A DNA stretch of 48,872 bases from Candidatus Cacconaster stercorequi (GCA_018064925.1 JAGHUH010000008.1:1-48872), one strand, 5' to 3'; numbered from the stretch's first letter, positions 39,630-48,742 are shown. Notes: generated from the sequence alone by a model not told the origin. Translations and numbers: made by a program.

Positions 39630-41666
39630 TCATTCCTCATTGGTGGAAACGATGTTGTAATAGGTGCGGGCGGTGGCCTTGTAAATGATGGCGTAGACCG
39701 CGCCAAACACAGCAAAGGCTGCCAGCGTCACCAGAATGACAAATGTCAGATTACGCAGATTGAAAAGCTGCAGGATCTTCCACACCAGCGGAAAGGCAAA
39801 GCTCAAATGCACGCCCGCCAGCAGGAGCGGCGCAAAGAACACCGTCAACACCTGGGAGTCGATGCTCTTTCGGATATCCTCCCGGGTCATGCCTACCTTG
39901 CGCATGATGGCGAAGCGGGAGCGATCCTCGTAACCCTCGGACACCTGCTTATAGTAGATGATCATGGCGGCGGCAAACAAAAATACGATGCTCAGCATGA
40001 TGCCCAGGAAGAACATCCCACCGTAGGTGGTGAAAAAGTCATCCTTCTCCTCCGCAAGACAGCCGCTATAATAACCGTAGCCGTTCTCGCCCATCAAGAA
40101 ATCCACCGTCTGCAGGGAGTCGGTGACATCGCGGTATACGGCGATGGTCTCCTCGTCGGATGCCTCCAGATCATAGGCGTAATACCAATCAACCGTCAGC
40201 ATCGAGTCGCCGGACGGATCCTGCAGCGCCTCAAGCGGACGCAATACATCGAAAGATGGCACCACCAAAATTAGCGATGGCATCACCAGACTCTCCGCCT
40301 CGCTGATGGGGAAGCACTCCTTCAACTGCGATGCGATGTTCAGTGTGACATCTCCCACGGTAAGGCTGTTTTCGGGATACTGACAGCGGATGGGGAACAC
40401 CGCCGCCTCCCCTTCCTGCAACGCCAGGCCGGCATCCGTCAAGCGGTTATAATCGTCCAGCGTCACGAAGTAAAGGTTGCGCACGCTGGCATAGGCACCG
40501 ATGTTCCACTCATTGGCAGAGAGGTCGGGCTGGATCACGGCACCGTCCAGCGCACCGGCAATGGATGCGTAGCCGTATTCCGCTGCGTTTTGCGGCGTCA
40601 CGCCATGGCGATCAAACACCGCCTGATACGCACCACGGATCTTGTTGATATTCTCCTCCGTCAGATCGTCCATCGTCCGCAGCTCCACCCCCACCTCGCT
40701 GCCCCACGGAAAGCGGGTAGACAGCGAATCGTTGGCGCCAAAATACAGACTGGCCGTGGAGGAGACCATCACCAGCACCATGGTGGAGAGAATGCAAATG
40801 GAAGCCAGTCCCGCGCCGTTGCGCTTCATGCGGTAGACCATGGAGGACACCGACACGAAATGGTCTTTGCGGTAGTAATACTTCTTGTTCCGCTGCAGCA
40901 GACGGCACAGCACCACACTGCCGGCGATGAACAGCAGATATGTGGCCACGATGACCATGATGACCGCCACAAAGAACCAGAGCAGCGCATCCAGCGGGCT
41001 TTCGATGGACACCGCCAGATAGTAGGCCGCGCCCAAAATCACCACGCCCAACGCCGCCACCACCCAGTTGGCCTTTGGCGGTTTCTCGCCGGCGTGCTCA
41101 CTGCGCAGAAGCTCCAGCGGATTGGAGCGTCCCACCTGCCGCAGGGCGCGCAGGAACAGCAGCAGAAAGATCACCGCAAAAATTCCCACGGTCAGCAGAA
41201 TACTTTCCCCCGTTACCGTGAAGCGATAGTCCACCTCCGCGTGGATGGCATTCAGCAGCCCCAGCTCCGCCAGCTTGGAAAAGGCAATACCCAATCCCAT
41301 GCCACCGGCAAGACTGATCCCGGCTGTCATCAGATTTTCCCACGCCAGTACGCGGCAGATAGCCCGTTTATCCATGCCCAGCACATTATAAAGGCCAAAC
41401 TCCTTATAGCGGCGGTGGATCAAAAACGAATTGGTATAGAAAAGAAAAATTAGCGCAAACACGGCAATCACAAACCTGCCCAATGCCAGAATGAATCCCA
41501 TGTTGCCGCCGCCTCGCATTTCGTCCAGAAGCGGTGAGTCGCTGAGACTCTGCATGATGTAATACATCATCACCATCCCCGTGCAGGTGAGGAGATAGGG
41601 CACATACAACGCCCGATTTTTACGGATCCCCGTCCACGCCAGACGGGGGAAAAAGCTCTTTTTCAT
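39630..41666 (-). CDS. BceB-like ABC transporter permease (678 aa)
   Basis: An FtsX/MacB-superfamily permease of the Bce type: a cytoplasmic start (LAWTGIRKNRALYVPYLLTC), about ten membrane helices, and a large extracellular domain between about residues 310 and 520. In peptide-sensing modules that domain is where bacitracin- or lantibiotic-type ligands are handled. The RYKEFGLYNVLGMDKR coupling segment follows the second helix. Its ATG overlaps the ATPase stop by 4 bases. It is the fourth gene of the R-S-A-B set. Confidence 0.88.
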   Translation of the reverse strand: MKKSFFPRLAWTGIRKNRALYVPYLLTCTGMVMMYYIMQSLSDSPLLDEMRGGGNMGFILALGRFVIAVFALIFLFYTNSFLIHRRYKEFGLYNVLGMDKRAICRVLAWENLMTAGISLAGGMGLGIAFSKLAELGLLNAIHAEVDYRFTVTGESILLTVGIFAVIFLLLFLRALRQVGRSNPLELLRSEHAGEKPPKANWVVAALGVVILGAAYYLAVSIESPLDALLWFFVAVIMVIVATYLLFIAGSVVLCRLLQRNKKYYYRKDHFVSVSSMVYRMKRNGAGLASICILSTMVLVMVSSTASLYFGANDSLSTRFPWGSEVGVELRTMDDLTEENINKIRGAYQAVFDRHGVTPQNAAEYGYASIAGALDGAVIQPDLSANEWNIGAYASVRNLYFVTLDDYNRLTDAGLALQEGEAAVFPIRCQYPENSLTVGDVTLNIASQLKECFPISEAESLVMPSLILVVPSFDVLRPLEALQDPSGDSMLTVDWYYAYDLEASDEETIAVYRDVTDSLQTVDFLMGENGYGYYSGCLAEEKDDFFTTYGGMFFLGIMLSIVFLFAAAMIIYYKQVSEGYEDRSRFAIMRKVGMTREDIRKSIDSQVLTVFFAPLLLAGVHLSFAFPLVWKILQLFNLRNLTFVILVTLAAFAVFGAVYAIIYKATARTYYNIVSTNEE

Positions 41667-42427
41667 GCTCGCTCACTCCCCGTTGTCAGCATGGTCAGTG
41701 TGTCGTTGATCTTCTGATAGAGCTGCTCGTCGCTGTCCGCGCCGCGATAGATCTGATGAAATACCTCGCCATCTTTAATGAACAGCACCCGCTCCGCCAC
41801 GCTGGCCGCCTTGACAGAGTGCGTAACCATCAGGATCGTCTGACCTTGTGCGTTTACCTGTGAAAACAGCCGCAGCAGCTCATCGCTGCTTCTGGAGTCC
41901 AACGCACCGGTGGGCTCATCGGCTAAAATCAGGCGCGGGTCGGTGATCATGGCCCGTGCCACGGCGGCGCGCTGCTTCTGACCGCCGGACACCTCATAGG
42001 GATACTTCTTCAACAGTTTCGTAATCCCCAACCGCTCTGCAATGGGCGCAAGGCGCTTTTCCATCTCCTGATACGTCTTCCCTGCCAGCACCAGCGGCAA
42101 ATAGATGTTGTCCTCCAGCGTAAAGGTGTCCAGCAGATTGAACTCCTGAAACACAAAGCCCAGATGATCCCGGCGAAAAGCCGCCATATCGGACTCCCGG
42201 ATATCCGACAGGTTTTTCCCGTCCAGCAGCACACTGCCGCCGGTGGGGCGATCCAACGCCGCCAGAATATTCAGCAGCGTGGTCTTACCGGAGCCGGACT
42301 CACCCATGATGGCCACGAACTCGCCCTCTTCCACGCTGAAATTCACATTCCGCAGCGCTTCCACTTTATGCCCACCAAATCGGGTGGAATAGACTTTTTG
42401 CAGGCCTGTTACTTCCAGAATTTCCAT
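41663..42427 (-). CDS. BceA-like ABC transporter ATPase (254 aa)
   Basis: A complete ABC ATPase of the MacB/LolD/BceA group: Walker A MGESGSGKTTLL (about residues 37-48), Q-loop FVFQEFNLLDTF, signature VSGGQKQRAAVARA, Walker B RLILADEPTGALD and VTHSVKAAS. It is paired with the BceB-like permease. GGAGG precedes the ATG at 42427. It has its own upstream control region (42428-42535) with a BceR-type box and a -10-like TACAAT at 42462-42457. Confidence 0.92.
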   Translation of the reverse strand: MEILEVTGLQKVYSTRFGGHKVEALRNVNFSVEEGEFVAIMGESGSGKTTLLNILAALDRPTGGSVLLDGKNLSDIRESDMAAFRRDHLGFVFQEFNLLDTFTLEDNIYLPLVLAGKTYQEMEKRLAPIAERLGITKLLKKYPYEVSGGQKQRAAVARAMITDPRLILADEPTGALDSRSSDELLRLFSQVNAQGQTILMVTHSVKAASVAERVLFIKDGEVFHQIYRGADSDEQLYQKINDTLTMLTTGSERA

Positions 42428-42518
42428 ATTGTTTCCTCCGTTTGTTATGGTAGCCCTATTGTAACGCAAGCGGGAAACGCATCGCCATCGAATCGGCTTA
42501 CATTTCCCGCTGCTTTTC

Positions 42519-42532
42519 TTACACTTTTGTCA
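42519..42532 (-). promoter_or_regulatory. BceR-type binding box upstream of the bceAB-like genes
   Basis: On the minus strand TGACA-AAAG-TGTAA matches the TNACA-N4-TGTAA inverted-repeat pattern described for BceR-like regulators. It lies about 57 bp upstream of the putative -10 (TACAAT), with no good -35 in between, as expected for an activator-dependent promoter. Confidence 0.6.
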
Positions 42533-42535
42533 TAT

Positions 42536-43525
42536 CTATTCCGTTTTGCCCTGATATTGGGACAAGTCCAACCGGACTGTGGTACCCTGTCCCACCTGCG
42601 AAGAAACGGACAGCGTCACGCCCAAATTGCGGCAGATGCGGCGGCAGAGATACAAGCCAATACCGCTGGCCGACTTGTCCATGCGGCCATTATACCCGGT
42701 ATATCCCTTTTCAAATACCCGCGGCAGATCCTCCGGTGCGATACCGATGCCCGTATCGGCGATGCAGAGCGTTTTTGGCATCTCCATATAGATGCGGATC
42801 TCCCCCTGCGGCGTATATTTCAGTGCATTGGACAGAAGCTGCTCCAACACAAAGGCCAGCCACTTTTCATCCGTTACCACCATCTCCCCGGTGGGATCAT
42901 AGACAAGGCGCAAATGCCGGTCGATAAACTCCGGAGCAAATTTCCGCACACTTCGGCGGATGATGTCGTCCAGAGAATACATACGAAACACATAGTCGTG
43001 GCTCTCGCTGTCCAGCCGCAGAAAAGCCAGCACCATTTCCACATACTGTTCTACCCGCCGCAGCTCCCGATTCAGCCGACGCTGCAAAGGCGTGTCCTCC
43101 TGTTCCAGCGTCAGGCGCATGGCAGCAATAGGCGTTTTGATCTGGTGCGCCCAGACGGTGTAATAGTCCACCATTTCCCGATACCGGCCTGCGTCTGCCA
43201 CCTGTATCTGCGCCGTTTCCCGACGCAGATTTTCCACCAATGCCTGATAATCCCGCAACAGGACATCGTCCGTGTCCGGCAAATTGTCCAGCATAGCGGC
43301 GGTCATGTGCTGCATAGCACACAGCGTTTCGTGAGTTTTCTTCATGCGCAGGAAATCTGCCGCACCAAATATGCCGCACACCAAAAGGCACAGCGCCGCC
43401 GGATAGCACACTGCCCTCATCGGCAGGCGATACAGGGCAAAGGCCGCAAAAAACACAGCCATGCACAGTACCCCCAGACACAGAGCCCTGCGTTTCCCCC
43501 GCAGCCAAACCCAAAATAGCTTCAT
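42536..43525 (-). CDS. BceS-like intramembrane-sensing histidine kinase (329 aa)
   Basis: Two membrane helices with almost no outside loop occupy residues about 15-60, the mark of kinases that sense through a partner ABC transporter. A short linker leads to the H-box YTVWAHQIKTPIAAM (about H127), then the ATP-binding boxes: LEQLLSNALKYT (N), ADTGIGIAPEDL (G1), SGIGLYLCRRI (G2). GAGGTG precedes the ATG at 43525, 10 bases after the regulator gene. Confidence 0.9.
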   Translation of the reverse strand: MKLFWVWLRGKRRALCLGVLCMAVFFAAFALYRLPMRAVCYPAALCLLVCGIFGAADFLRMKKTHETLCAMQHMTAAMLDNLPDTDDVLLRDYQALVENLRRETAQIQVADAGRYREMVDYYTVWAHQIKTPIAAMRLTLEQEDTPLQRRLNRELRRVEQYVEMVLAFLRLDSESHDYVFRMYSLDDIIRRSVRKFAPEFIDRHLRLVYDPTGEMVVTDEKWLAFVLEQLLSNALKYTPQGEIRIYMEMPKTLCIADTGIGIAPEDLPRVFEKGYTGYNGRMDKSASGIGLYLCRRICRNLGVTLSVSSQVGQGTTVRLDLSQYQGKTE

Positions 43526-43535
43526 ACGGCACACC

Positions 43536-44207
43536 TCACTCCACCAGGTATCCCACGCCGAATTTGGTGGTGATAAAGTCCCGGAGCCCCGCACTGTCCA
43601 GCTTTTTGCGCAGGCGGTTCACATTCACCGTCAAGGTGTTTTCATCCACAAAGCTGTCGCTCTCCCACAGCCGCTCCATGAGTTTTTCACGGCTGACCAC
43701 CTTGCTCTTGCTCTCCAGAAGGCACAACAGGATGCGATATTCGTTGCGGCTGAGTTCTATTTTTTCCCCCTCATAGGTCAGGGTATTGTCGCCGGTATTC
43801 AGAAACGCACCCCGGTGGGACAGCACCGGCGCCGACTGGGCAAAGTCATAGCTGCGCCGCAGCAACGCCTGTATTTTCGCCATCAGCACATTGCCGTCAA
43901 AGGGCTTGGCCACAAAATCGTCACCGCCCATGTTCATCGCCATAACGATGTTCATATTATCCGATGCCGAGGAGATGAAAATGATGGGCACATGGGAGAG
44001 CTTGCGGATCTCGCTGCACCAATGATAGCCGCCGGCAAAGGGCAACCCAATATCCAGCAGGACGATATGCGGTGCAAAGTCCGCAAATTCTGCTGTTACA
44101 CGCTGAAAGTCACGGCACAGCCGCACCTCATAGCCCCATGTGCGCCCAAGCGCCGCAATGCCCTCGGCAATGCCCCGGTCATCTTCCACCAGAAAAACCT
44201 TATACAT
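43536..44207 (-). CDS. BceR-like OmpR-family response regulator (223 aa)
   Basis: The receiver domain has acidic VEDD at residues 7-10, phosphorylation site D52 (LLDIGLP) and K in VAKPF. The C-terminal OmpR winged helix follows (LSRNEYRILLCLLESKSKVV, VDENTLTVNVNRLRKKL). It would be phosphorylated by the adjacent kinase and activate the transporter promoter via the box at 42519. GAGGTG precedes the ATG. Confidence 0.92.
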   Translation of the reverse strand: MYKVFLVEDDRGIAEGIAALGRTWGYEVRLCRDFQRVTAEFADFAPHIVLLDIGLPFAGGYHWCSEIRKLSHVPIIFISSASDNMNIVMAMNMGGDDFVAKPFDGNVLMAKIQALLRRSYDFAQSAPVLSHRGAFLNTGDNTLTYEGEKIELSRNEYRILLCLLESKSKVVSREKLMERLWESDSFVDENTLTVNVNRLRKKLDSAGLRDFITTKFGVGYLVE

Positions 44208-44224
44208 CGTATCACCTCTCCCCT

Positions 44225-44253
44225 ATCCTATAAAACCCGCTACAAAATGTCAA
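44225..44253 (-). promoter_or_regulatory. Promoter of the two-component genes
   Basis: On the minus strand: TTGACA, 17 bp, TAGGAT, about 18 bases before the regulator start codon. Confidence 0.7.
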
Positions 44254-44256
44254 CCG

Positions 44257-44291
44257 AAAAGAGGGAGCAGACCACTGACGGTCTGCTCCCT
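44257..44291 (-). terminator. Terminator of typA
   Basis: AGGGAGCAGACC pairs with GGTCTGCTCCCT; on the minus strand CTTTTC follows. It separates typA from the two-component promoter. Confidence 0.85.
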
Positions 44292-44298
44292 TTGCTTC

Positions 44299-46131
44299 TT
44301 ATTTCTTTTTGCCGCCGTGGGTGGCCTTCATGCGCTTTTCGTGGTTCAGGATGGTCTTGCGGATCCGCAGGTTCTCCGGCGTGACCTCCAGCAGCTCATC
44401 GTCTGCCAGGAACTCCAGACACTGCTCCAGACTCAGCTTACGGGGCGGCACCAGACGCAGTGCCTCATCGGAGCCCGAGGCACGGGTGTTGGTCTGCTGC
44501 TTCTTCTTGCAGACATTGACAGTGATATCCTCCTGCTTGGGGCTGACACCAACCACCATGCCCTCATACACCTTCACGCCGGCACCGATGAACAGCGCAC
44601 CGCGCTCCTGCGCGTTGAACAGACCGTAGGTGATGGACTCGCCGGTTTCAAAGGACACCAGAGAACCGGTATTGCGGCGATTCATCTCGCCCTTAAAGGG
44701 GGCATAGCTGTCGAACACGCTGGCCATGATGCCCTCGCCGCGGGTATCGGTCATGAATTCGTTGCGATAGCCGAACAGACCGCGGGACGGAACAAGGAAC
44801 TCCGCCTTCATGCGGCTGCCCACAGGATTCATCTCCAGCAGGTCGCCCTTGCGCTTGCCGATCTTCTCGATGACGGCGCCCACATTCTCGGCAGGCACAT
44901 CCACCACCAGACGCTCCATGGGCTCGCACTTCTTGCCGTCGATGGTCTTATACAGAACGCGGGGAGGAGATACCTGGAACTCATAGCCCTCACGGCGCAT
45001 GGTCTCGATCAGGATGGATAGGGACATCTCGCCGCGGCCTGCCACATTGAATGCATCGGATGCGCCCTCGATCTCGGTAACACGCAGGGAAACATCCTTC
45101 AGCGTTTCGCGGAACAGGCGTTCACGGATCTGGCGGGAGGTGACATACTTGCCCTCACGACCGGCGTAGGGGGAATCGTTGATGGAGAAGGTCATCTCCA
45201 TGGTGGGAGCACTGATCTTCACGAAAGGCAGCGGCTCCACGCAGTCCACGGCGCAGATGGTATCACCGATGGTGATTTCGCCGATACCGCTCAGGGCAAT
45301 GATGTTGCCGGCGCTGGACGCAGTGACGGCCTTCTTGCCCAGGCCATCGAATTCATACAGGGACACGGCCTTTGCCTTCTTGGGAGCAGCATCGGCATCG
45401 TGATAGTTGCACACCGCGATCTCCTGATTCTGCATCAAGCTGCCGCGCTCAATGCGGCCGATGGCAATACGGCCCACAAACTCGTTGTAGTCGATGGCGG
45501 AAACCAGCATCTGGAAGGGTTTCTCCACATCGGCCTCCGGAGCGGGAATATAATCCAGAATGGTGTCGAACAGCGGCTTCAGATCGTCGCCGATCTTGTC
45601 GGGAGAATAACCGCAGATGCCGTTGCGGGCAGAGCAGAACAGCATGGGGCTGTCCAGCTGATCGTCGGTAGCATCCAGATCCAGCAGAAGCTCCAGCACC
45701 TCGTCGATGACCTCGTGAATACGCTGGTCGGGACGGTCGATCTTGTTGACCACCACGATAACGCGGTGACCCAGCTCCAGCGCACGGGACAGCACGAAAC
45801 GGGTCTGGGGCATGGGACCCTCGGCGGCGTCCACCAGCAGGATAACGCCGTTGACCATCTTCAGAATACGCTCCACCTCGCCGCCGAAATCGGCATGGCC
45901 CGGAGTGTCCACAATATTGATTTTAGTATCACCATACTGGATGGCGGTATTCTTGGCCAGAATGGTAATGCCGCGCTCGCGCTCTAAGTCGTTGGAGTCC
46001 ATGACGCGATCCACAGTTTCCTGATTTTCGCGGTACACGCCGCCCTGCTTCAGCATCTGATCCACCAGCGTGGTCTTGCCGTGGTCAACATGGGCGATAA
46101 TCGCTACATTTCTGAGTTTTTCGTTCTGCAC
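44299..46131 (-). CDS. typA: Translational GTPase TypA/BipA (610 aa)
   Basis: GTPase domain: G1 AHVDHGKTT (residues 13-21), the switch I threonine in RGITI, G3 [12 protein letters not shown]4 NKIDRPD, G5 SARNG. EF-G-like domains follow, then the BipA-specific C-terminus (VPARGLFGYR-type motif read here as [13 protein letters not shown]). It binds 70S ribosomes and helps 50S assembly and stress adaptation. A GTG at 46131 preceded by AAAGGGG gives the normal 610-residue length; an upstream in-frame ATG would extend into the promoter. Confidence 0.95.
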   Translation of the reverse strand: MQNEKLRNVAIIAHVDHGKTTLVDQMLKQGGVYRENQETVDRVMDSNDLERERGITILAKNTAIQYGDTKINIVDTPGHADFGGEVERILKMVNGVILLVDAAEGPMPQTRFVLSRALELGHRVIVVVNKIDRPDQRIHEVIDEVLELLLDLDATDDQLDSPMLFCSARNGICGYSPDKIGDDLKPLFDTILDYIPAPEADVEKPFQMLVSAIDYNEFVGRIAIGRIERGSLMQNQEIAVCNYHDADAAPKKAKAVSLYEFDGLGKKAVTASSAGNIIALSGIGEITIGDTICAVDCVEPLPFVKISAPTMEMTFSINDSPYAGREGKYVTSRQIRERLFRETLKDVSLRVTEIEGASDAFNVAGRGEMSLSILIETMRREGYEFQVSPPRVLYKTIDGKKCEPMERLVVDVPAENVGAVIEKIGKRKGDLLEMNPVGSRMKAEFLVPSRGLFGYRNEFMTDTRGEGIMASVFDSYAPFKGEMNRRNTGSLVSFETGESITYGLFNAQERGALFIGAGVKVYEGMVVGVSPKQEDITVNVCKKKQQTNTRASGSDEALRLVPPRKLSLEQCLEFLADDELLEVTPENLRIRKTILNHEKRMKATHGGKKK

Positions 46132-46194
46132 AGAAAAAACCCCTTTCCTTTTGGGTAAAATATATAAATTTAAAAGAAATACGCTAACCTTGAT

Positions 46195-46223
46195 ATTATA
46201 TGCTCTATTTTTAGCAATTGCAA
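46195..46223 (-). promoter_or_regulatory. Promoter of typA
   Basis: On the minus strand: TTGCAA, 17 bp, TATAAT, about 64 bases before the GTG start. Confidence 0.8.
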
Positions 46224-46265
46224 GGGTTTCCTTCATCTTTTCGCTTTTTTGTGCATTTTTTTGCG

Positions 46266-46294
46266 TTGACAAAGCCACGGGATGATAGTAAAAT
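46266..46294 (+). promoter_or_regulatory. Promoter of the tRNA-Arg locus
   Basis: TTGACA (46266-46271), 17 bp, TAAAAT (46289-46294), 15 bases before the first tRNA-like sequence. Confidence 0.8.
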
Positions 46295-46308
46295 ACGAAA
46301 AGTGATGT

Positions 46309-46347
46309 GCCTCCGTAGCCCAGCTGGATAGAGCGATCGCCTCCTAA
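46309..46347 (+). pseudogene. 5' half of a tRNA-Arg(CCU)-like gene, 3' half missing
   Basis: The sequence begins like a tRNA: acceptor GCCTCCG, D-arm TAGCCCAGCTGGATAGAGC, and CCTCCTAAG in the anticodon loop. After that, no matching anticodon stem, T-arm (GGTTCGAAT) or CGGAGGC acceptor strand appears. CAGCTGGATAGAGC is shared with the intact tRNA-Arg 102 bp downstream. It is a half gene or tRNA-derived leader lying directly behind the promoter. Confidence 0.6.
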
Positions 46348-46410
46348 GGGCACGGAATGTCGCTCGCCTTTTCCGAAAAGGCAAATGGTTATGAGTACAA
46401 AATTGAATAA

Positions 46411-46487
46411 GCCCTGATAGCTCAGCTGGATAGAGCATCCGCCTCCTAAGCGGAAGGTCGACGGTTCGAATCCGCCTCAGGGTGCCA
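46411..46487 (+). tRNA. tRNA-Arg(CCU)
   Basis: 77 nt with encoded CCA. The acceptor GCCCTGA pairs with TCAGGGT, the D-arm reads AGCTCAGCTGGATAGAGC, the anticodon loop CTCCTAA gives CCU, and the T-loop is GGTTCGAATCC. It reads AGG. Confidence 0.96.
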
Positions 46488-46489
46488 TT

Positions 46490-46536
46490 AAAAAGAGCCG
46501 AAATCCCTTGAAAATAAAGGGTTTTCGGCTCTTTTT
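46490..46536 (+). terminator. Terminator after tRNA-Arg
   Basis: AAAAAGAGCCGAAA pairs with TTTCGGCTCTTTTT, with an inner CCCTT/AAGGG stem. The next 113 bases to 46649 show no gene. Confidence 0.9.
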
Positions 46537-46649
46537 CTTTATTGTCGCTTGCCTTTCAGGTGGGCGTAAAATTAGCAAGATTTTTGATTTTCTGCTAAGC
46601 GAAACGGCTCTTCTGCTAATTGGAGCAAAAAAAACGAGTTGAAATCTCG

Positions 46650-46967
46650 CTAATTGAAAATGTAAACCATCACTCGATCGCCATCGGTGAAGTTTCCCTT
46701 GCTGTCCATGTATTCGTGCGCCAGTATGTCCTTCAGCACCAGCATGGCGTCCTGTTCGTTGTATCCGTGGGTGACCTGAAGCTCGGTGAACATGGCTCTG
46801 ATTTGCCGGGCGTAATGCGGGATGTCCACCTGCGTCTGATAGGTTTTCAGGATCGGGTACTTGGTGCTCCACGCCTTCGTCCAGTCGGTTTTGCTCTGGT
46901 TCTCTTCGGTGGTCTCGCGGATGTTTCTCTCGATGCACAACCGGCTATCGCCGTCTTTATTCTTCAT
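46650..46967 (-). CDS. Hypothetical protein (105 aa), third gene of accessory operon
   Basis: No family recognised. A charged N-terminus is followed by PILKTYQTQVDIPHYARQI and a helix ending YNEQDAMLVLKDILAHEY, then a short DGDRVMVYIF tail. It is cytoplasmic. The start at 46967 has AGGAG upstream and lies inside the end of the preceding gene (11-bp overlap), so it is coupled to it. Its conserved position suggests a partner of the 327-residue protein; this is inference. Confidence 0.65.
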   Translation of the reverse strand: MKNKDGDSRLCIERNIRETTEENQSKTDWTKAWSTKYPILKTYQTQVDIPHYARQIRAMFTELQVTHGYNEQDAMLVLKDILAHEYMDSKGNFTDGDRVMVYIFN

Positions 46968-47940
46968 CGGTTGACTCCTGTGCGTTGTCTTTAATCGTGA
47001 GACCGTACTCAAAAAAGCACATATCGATGATTTTGGCTGCCGGGTACGCAAAACCTGCTTTGCTGCAATGCTCTCGCAGCGCCTCGAATGCCGCGTTGTG
47101 CTCTATGTACATCGCGCCAAGCGCGGTGAGTGAGCTTGCAGAGAACTGCTGCGGGGCCGCGCCGATCCTGCTGATTGCTTGTTTGAAGTAGCGGTCGTAT
47201 GCCGGTGCGCATCCCACGGTGCCAAGGAGTATTTTTGTCAGGAGAGTGTTTGTCGGTGTTCCGCCGCTTCCGCTGGCAAGGTATGCCTCGGTAATCCTCG
47301 TGCAAAGCTGCATAATCTTTTGAGCGGTTTCCTTATTGGCAAGCTGCTGTGCGGTGGCATCCCACAGGTCATCCCACTCCGGCTCAAACAGCAAATCTAC
47401 CACATCTGCATGGATCCTGTAATCCTTCTGCATGAGGAAGGAATTGCGGAGCATCCCCCAACTGGCCAAGTACCACGCAAGGTGGAGGCATAGGGTGTCG
47501 GTGTCGATGCTATCCGGGTCTTCCCTGTGCTGCTTGAATGCTTTGTGGCAGTGCCCCCATGAGCGGTAGCGGTGGTTCGGGTCACTCTGCATATCATTAT
47601 AGCAGTCGTAGCCCTTCTGGATCGCTGCTGTCAGCGCTTCTTCGTCAAGATGCTGTTTGTATGTAATCGCCGTGGTGCGCGTACCGCGCTGCTGTGGCTC
47701 TCCCTTCGTAAACTCCACCCAACCTGCCTTCATGTCAATGGCAGACACGATATAGCCCGCATTGAGCCATCCTTTTTGGAATGGTGATCCGCTCGATTTG
47801 CAGTTTGCCCACGATGGCCGGTCTTTGTAGGCAGATGGTGGAATCGGGATAATTCCTTCAAGTTCCGTGTATGTCAGGCGCACAGTATCTTGGCCGCAGG
47901 TTTGCAGCCATTCTGTCAGCGGTGCATATTTTGATGCCAT
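46957..47940 (-). CDS. DUF7662-like domain fused to an orphan helical domain (327 aa)
   Basis: Residues 1-75 (KYAPLTEWLQTCGQDTVRLT, LEGIIPIPPSAYKDRPSWAN, GWLNAGYIVSAIDMKAGWVEF) match the DUF7662 pattern, a small beta/alpha domain often fused to other parts in accessory genes. The remainder holds a widespread but unnamed module with CYNDMQSDPNHRYRSWGHC, HLAWYLASWGMLR and FLMQKDYRIH, mostly helical. No enzyme motif is evident. AAGGAG precedes the ATG at 47940, 19 bases after the DUF6508-like gene. The operon is accessory DNA between tRNA-Arg and the rRNA end. Confidence 0.7.
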   Translation of the reverse strand: MASKYAPLTEWLQTCGQDTVRLTYTELEGIIPIPPSAYKDRPSWANCKSSGSPFQKGWLNAGYIVSAIDMKAGWVEFTKGEPQQRGTRTTAITYKQHLDEEALTAAIQKGYDCYNDMQSDPNHRYRSWGHCHKAFKQHREDPDSIDTDTLCLHLAWYLASWGMLRNSFLMQKDYRIHADVVDLLFEPEWDDLWDATAQQLANKETAQKIMQLCTRITEAYLASGSGGTPTNTLLTKILLGTVGCAPAYDRYFKQAISRIGAAPQQFSASSLTALGAMYIEHNAAFEALREHCSKAGFAYPAAKIIDMCFFEYGLTIKDNAQESTDEE

Positions 47941-47959
47941 GGTAGTTCTCCTTTTTGGA

Positions 47960-48385
47960 TCAGTCCTCTCTCTGATCGATCTCGGCCAGTCGTTCCAGCC
48001 AGCGGAGGATACAGCCTTTTTCAAAGAAGCCCAGCAGAGCTCCGTCGCAGAATCGCTCTGCACGGACGGCTCCGATCAGCAGCGCGATCACCCCTTTGGC
48101 ATCCATGCCGCTGACATCTGCTTCCTCCATCGCTTTGCTGCCCCATTCGAGGCCGTGGCTTTTCAGCGTGTCTCCGTATCTGGTATGCTCGAATTCCGGG
48201 TGCTTGTCACAGTATTCATAGAGGGTATCTACGAATTGGTCAACCGTTCTGGAATAGTTCACGAAGGGCATACGCTTCGGGTGCTCTGGTGTTCCAGCAT
48301 TCTCTCTGTCAATAAACCATTCGCCCAATGCGCCTTCCTTGATCTGCGGGATATATGTGGTGAGTTCCGAAAATCTATTTGACAT
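47960..48385 (-). CDS. DUF6508-like protein (141 aa)
   Basis: The C-terminal half (YGDTLKSHGLEWGSKAMEEAD, ALLIGAVRAERFCDGALLGFF, GCILRWLERLAEID) fits the DUF6508 family, small cytoplasmic proteins of unknown function found scattered in accessory regions. GGAGG lies nine bases before the ATG at 48385. An upstream frame ending in the same area (about 48380-48455, reading LHDLTEEIRYKAAAAG) may be the remnant of another gene. It is the first gene of the three-gene operon. No promoter is obvious. Confidence 0.75.
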   Translation of the reverse strand: MSNRFSELTTYIPQIKEGALGEWFIDRENAGTPEHPKRMPFVNYSRTVDQFVDTLYEYCDKHPEFEHTRYGDTLKSHGLEWGSKAMEEADVSGMDAKGVIALLIGAVRAERFCDGALLGFFEKGCILRWLERLAEIDQRED

Positions 48386-48677
48386 CTTCTGTGTCCTCCA
48401 TCCCAGCTGCTGCCGCCTTGTATCTAATTTCTTCGGTCAGGTCGTGCAATCTGTTGATAGTATATCATGGTCTGTGCCTGTTTTCAATTCAAAACGCCCG
48501 GCGGTTCCTGCGGACAAATCCGCACAAATGCTGACACAGGCTTTACACAATCCGGCGATTTGAGGCTCCTGTAAACCTGCGGCAAATGGTATAAACCACA
48601 TCTGTACAAATACCGCATACAGGTCGTACATAGACCGGGGCAAATCAGCGGAAAGTAGCCTAGAGAAACACTATATA
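48386..48677. other. Intergenic stretch without a supported gene
   Basis: Apart from a 24-codon minus-strand frame ending at about 48380 with no start signal, no coding sequence, hairpin terminator or repeat stands out. Confidence 0.4.
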
Positions 48678-48727
48678 ATAGGAAGAAGCGCGCTTAACTG
48701 ACCTGTCACGGGATGATGCGAAGCATC
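48678..48727 (-). repeat. 50-bp direct repeat of 5S rRNA-associated sequence, copy 1
   Basis: These 50 bases recur exactly at 48823-48872. On the minus strand they contain CAGTTAAGC, the core of 5S loop/helix III. Here the match lacks the 3' part of 5S, so it is a fragment. It may be a real duplication or an assembly join. Confidence 0.8.
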
Positions 48728-48742
48728 TCGAACATTTAGGAT

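Noticed and set aside
46537-46649. Short GCTAA-rich repeats after tRNA-Arg as a second attachment site
   Set aside because: No copy of the tRNA 3' end is found further right and no integrase is present, so integration cannot be supported.
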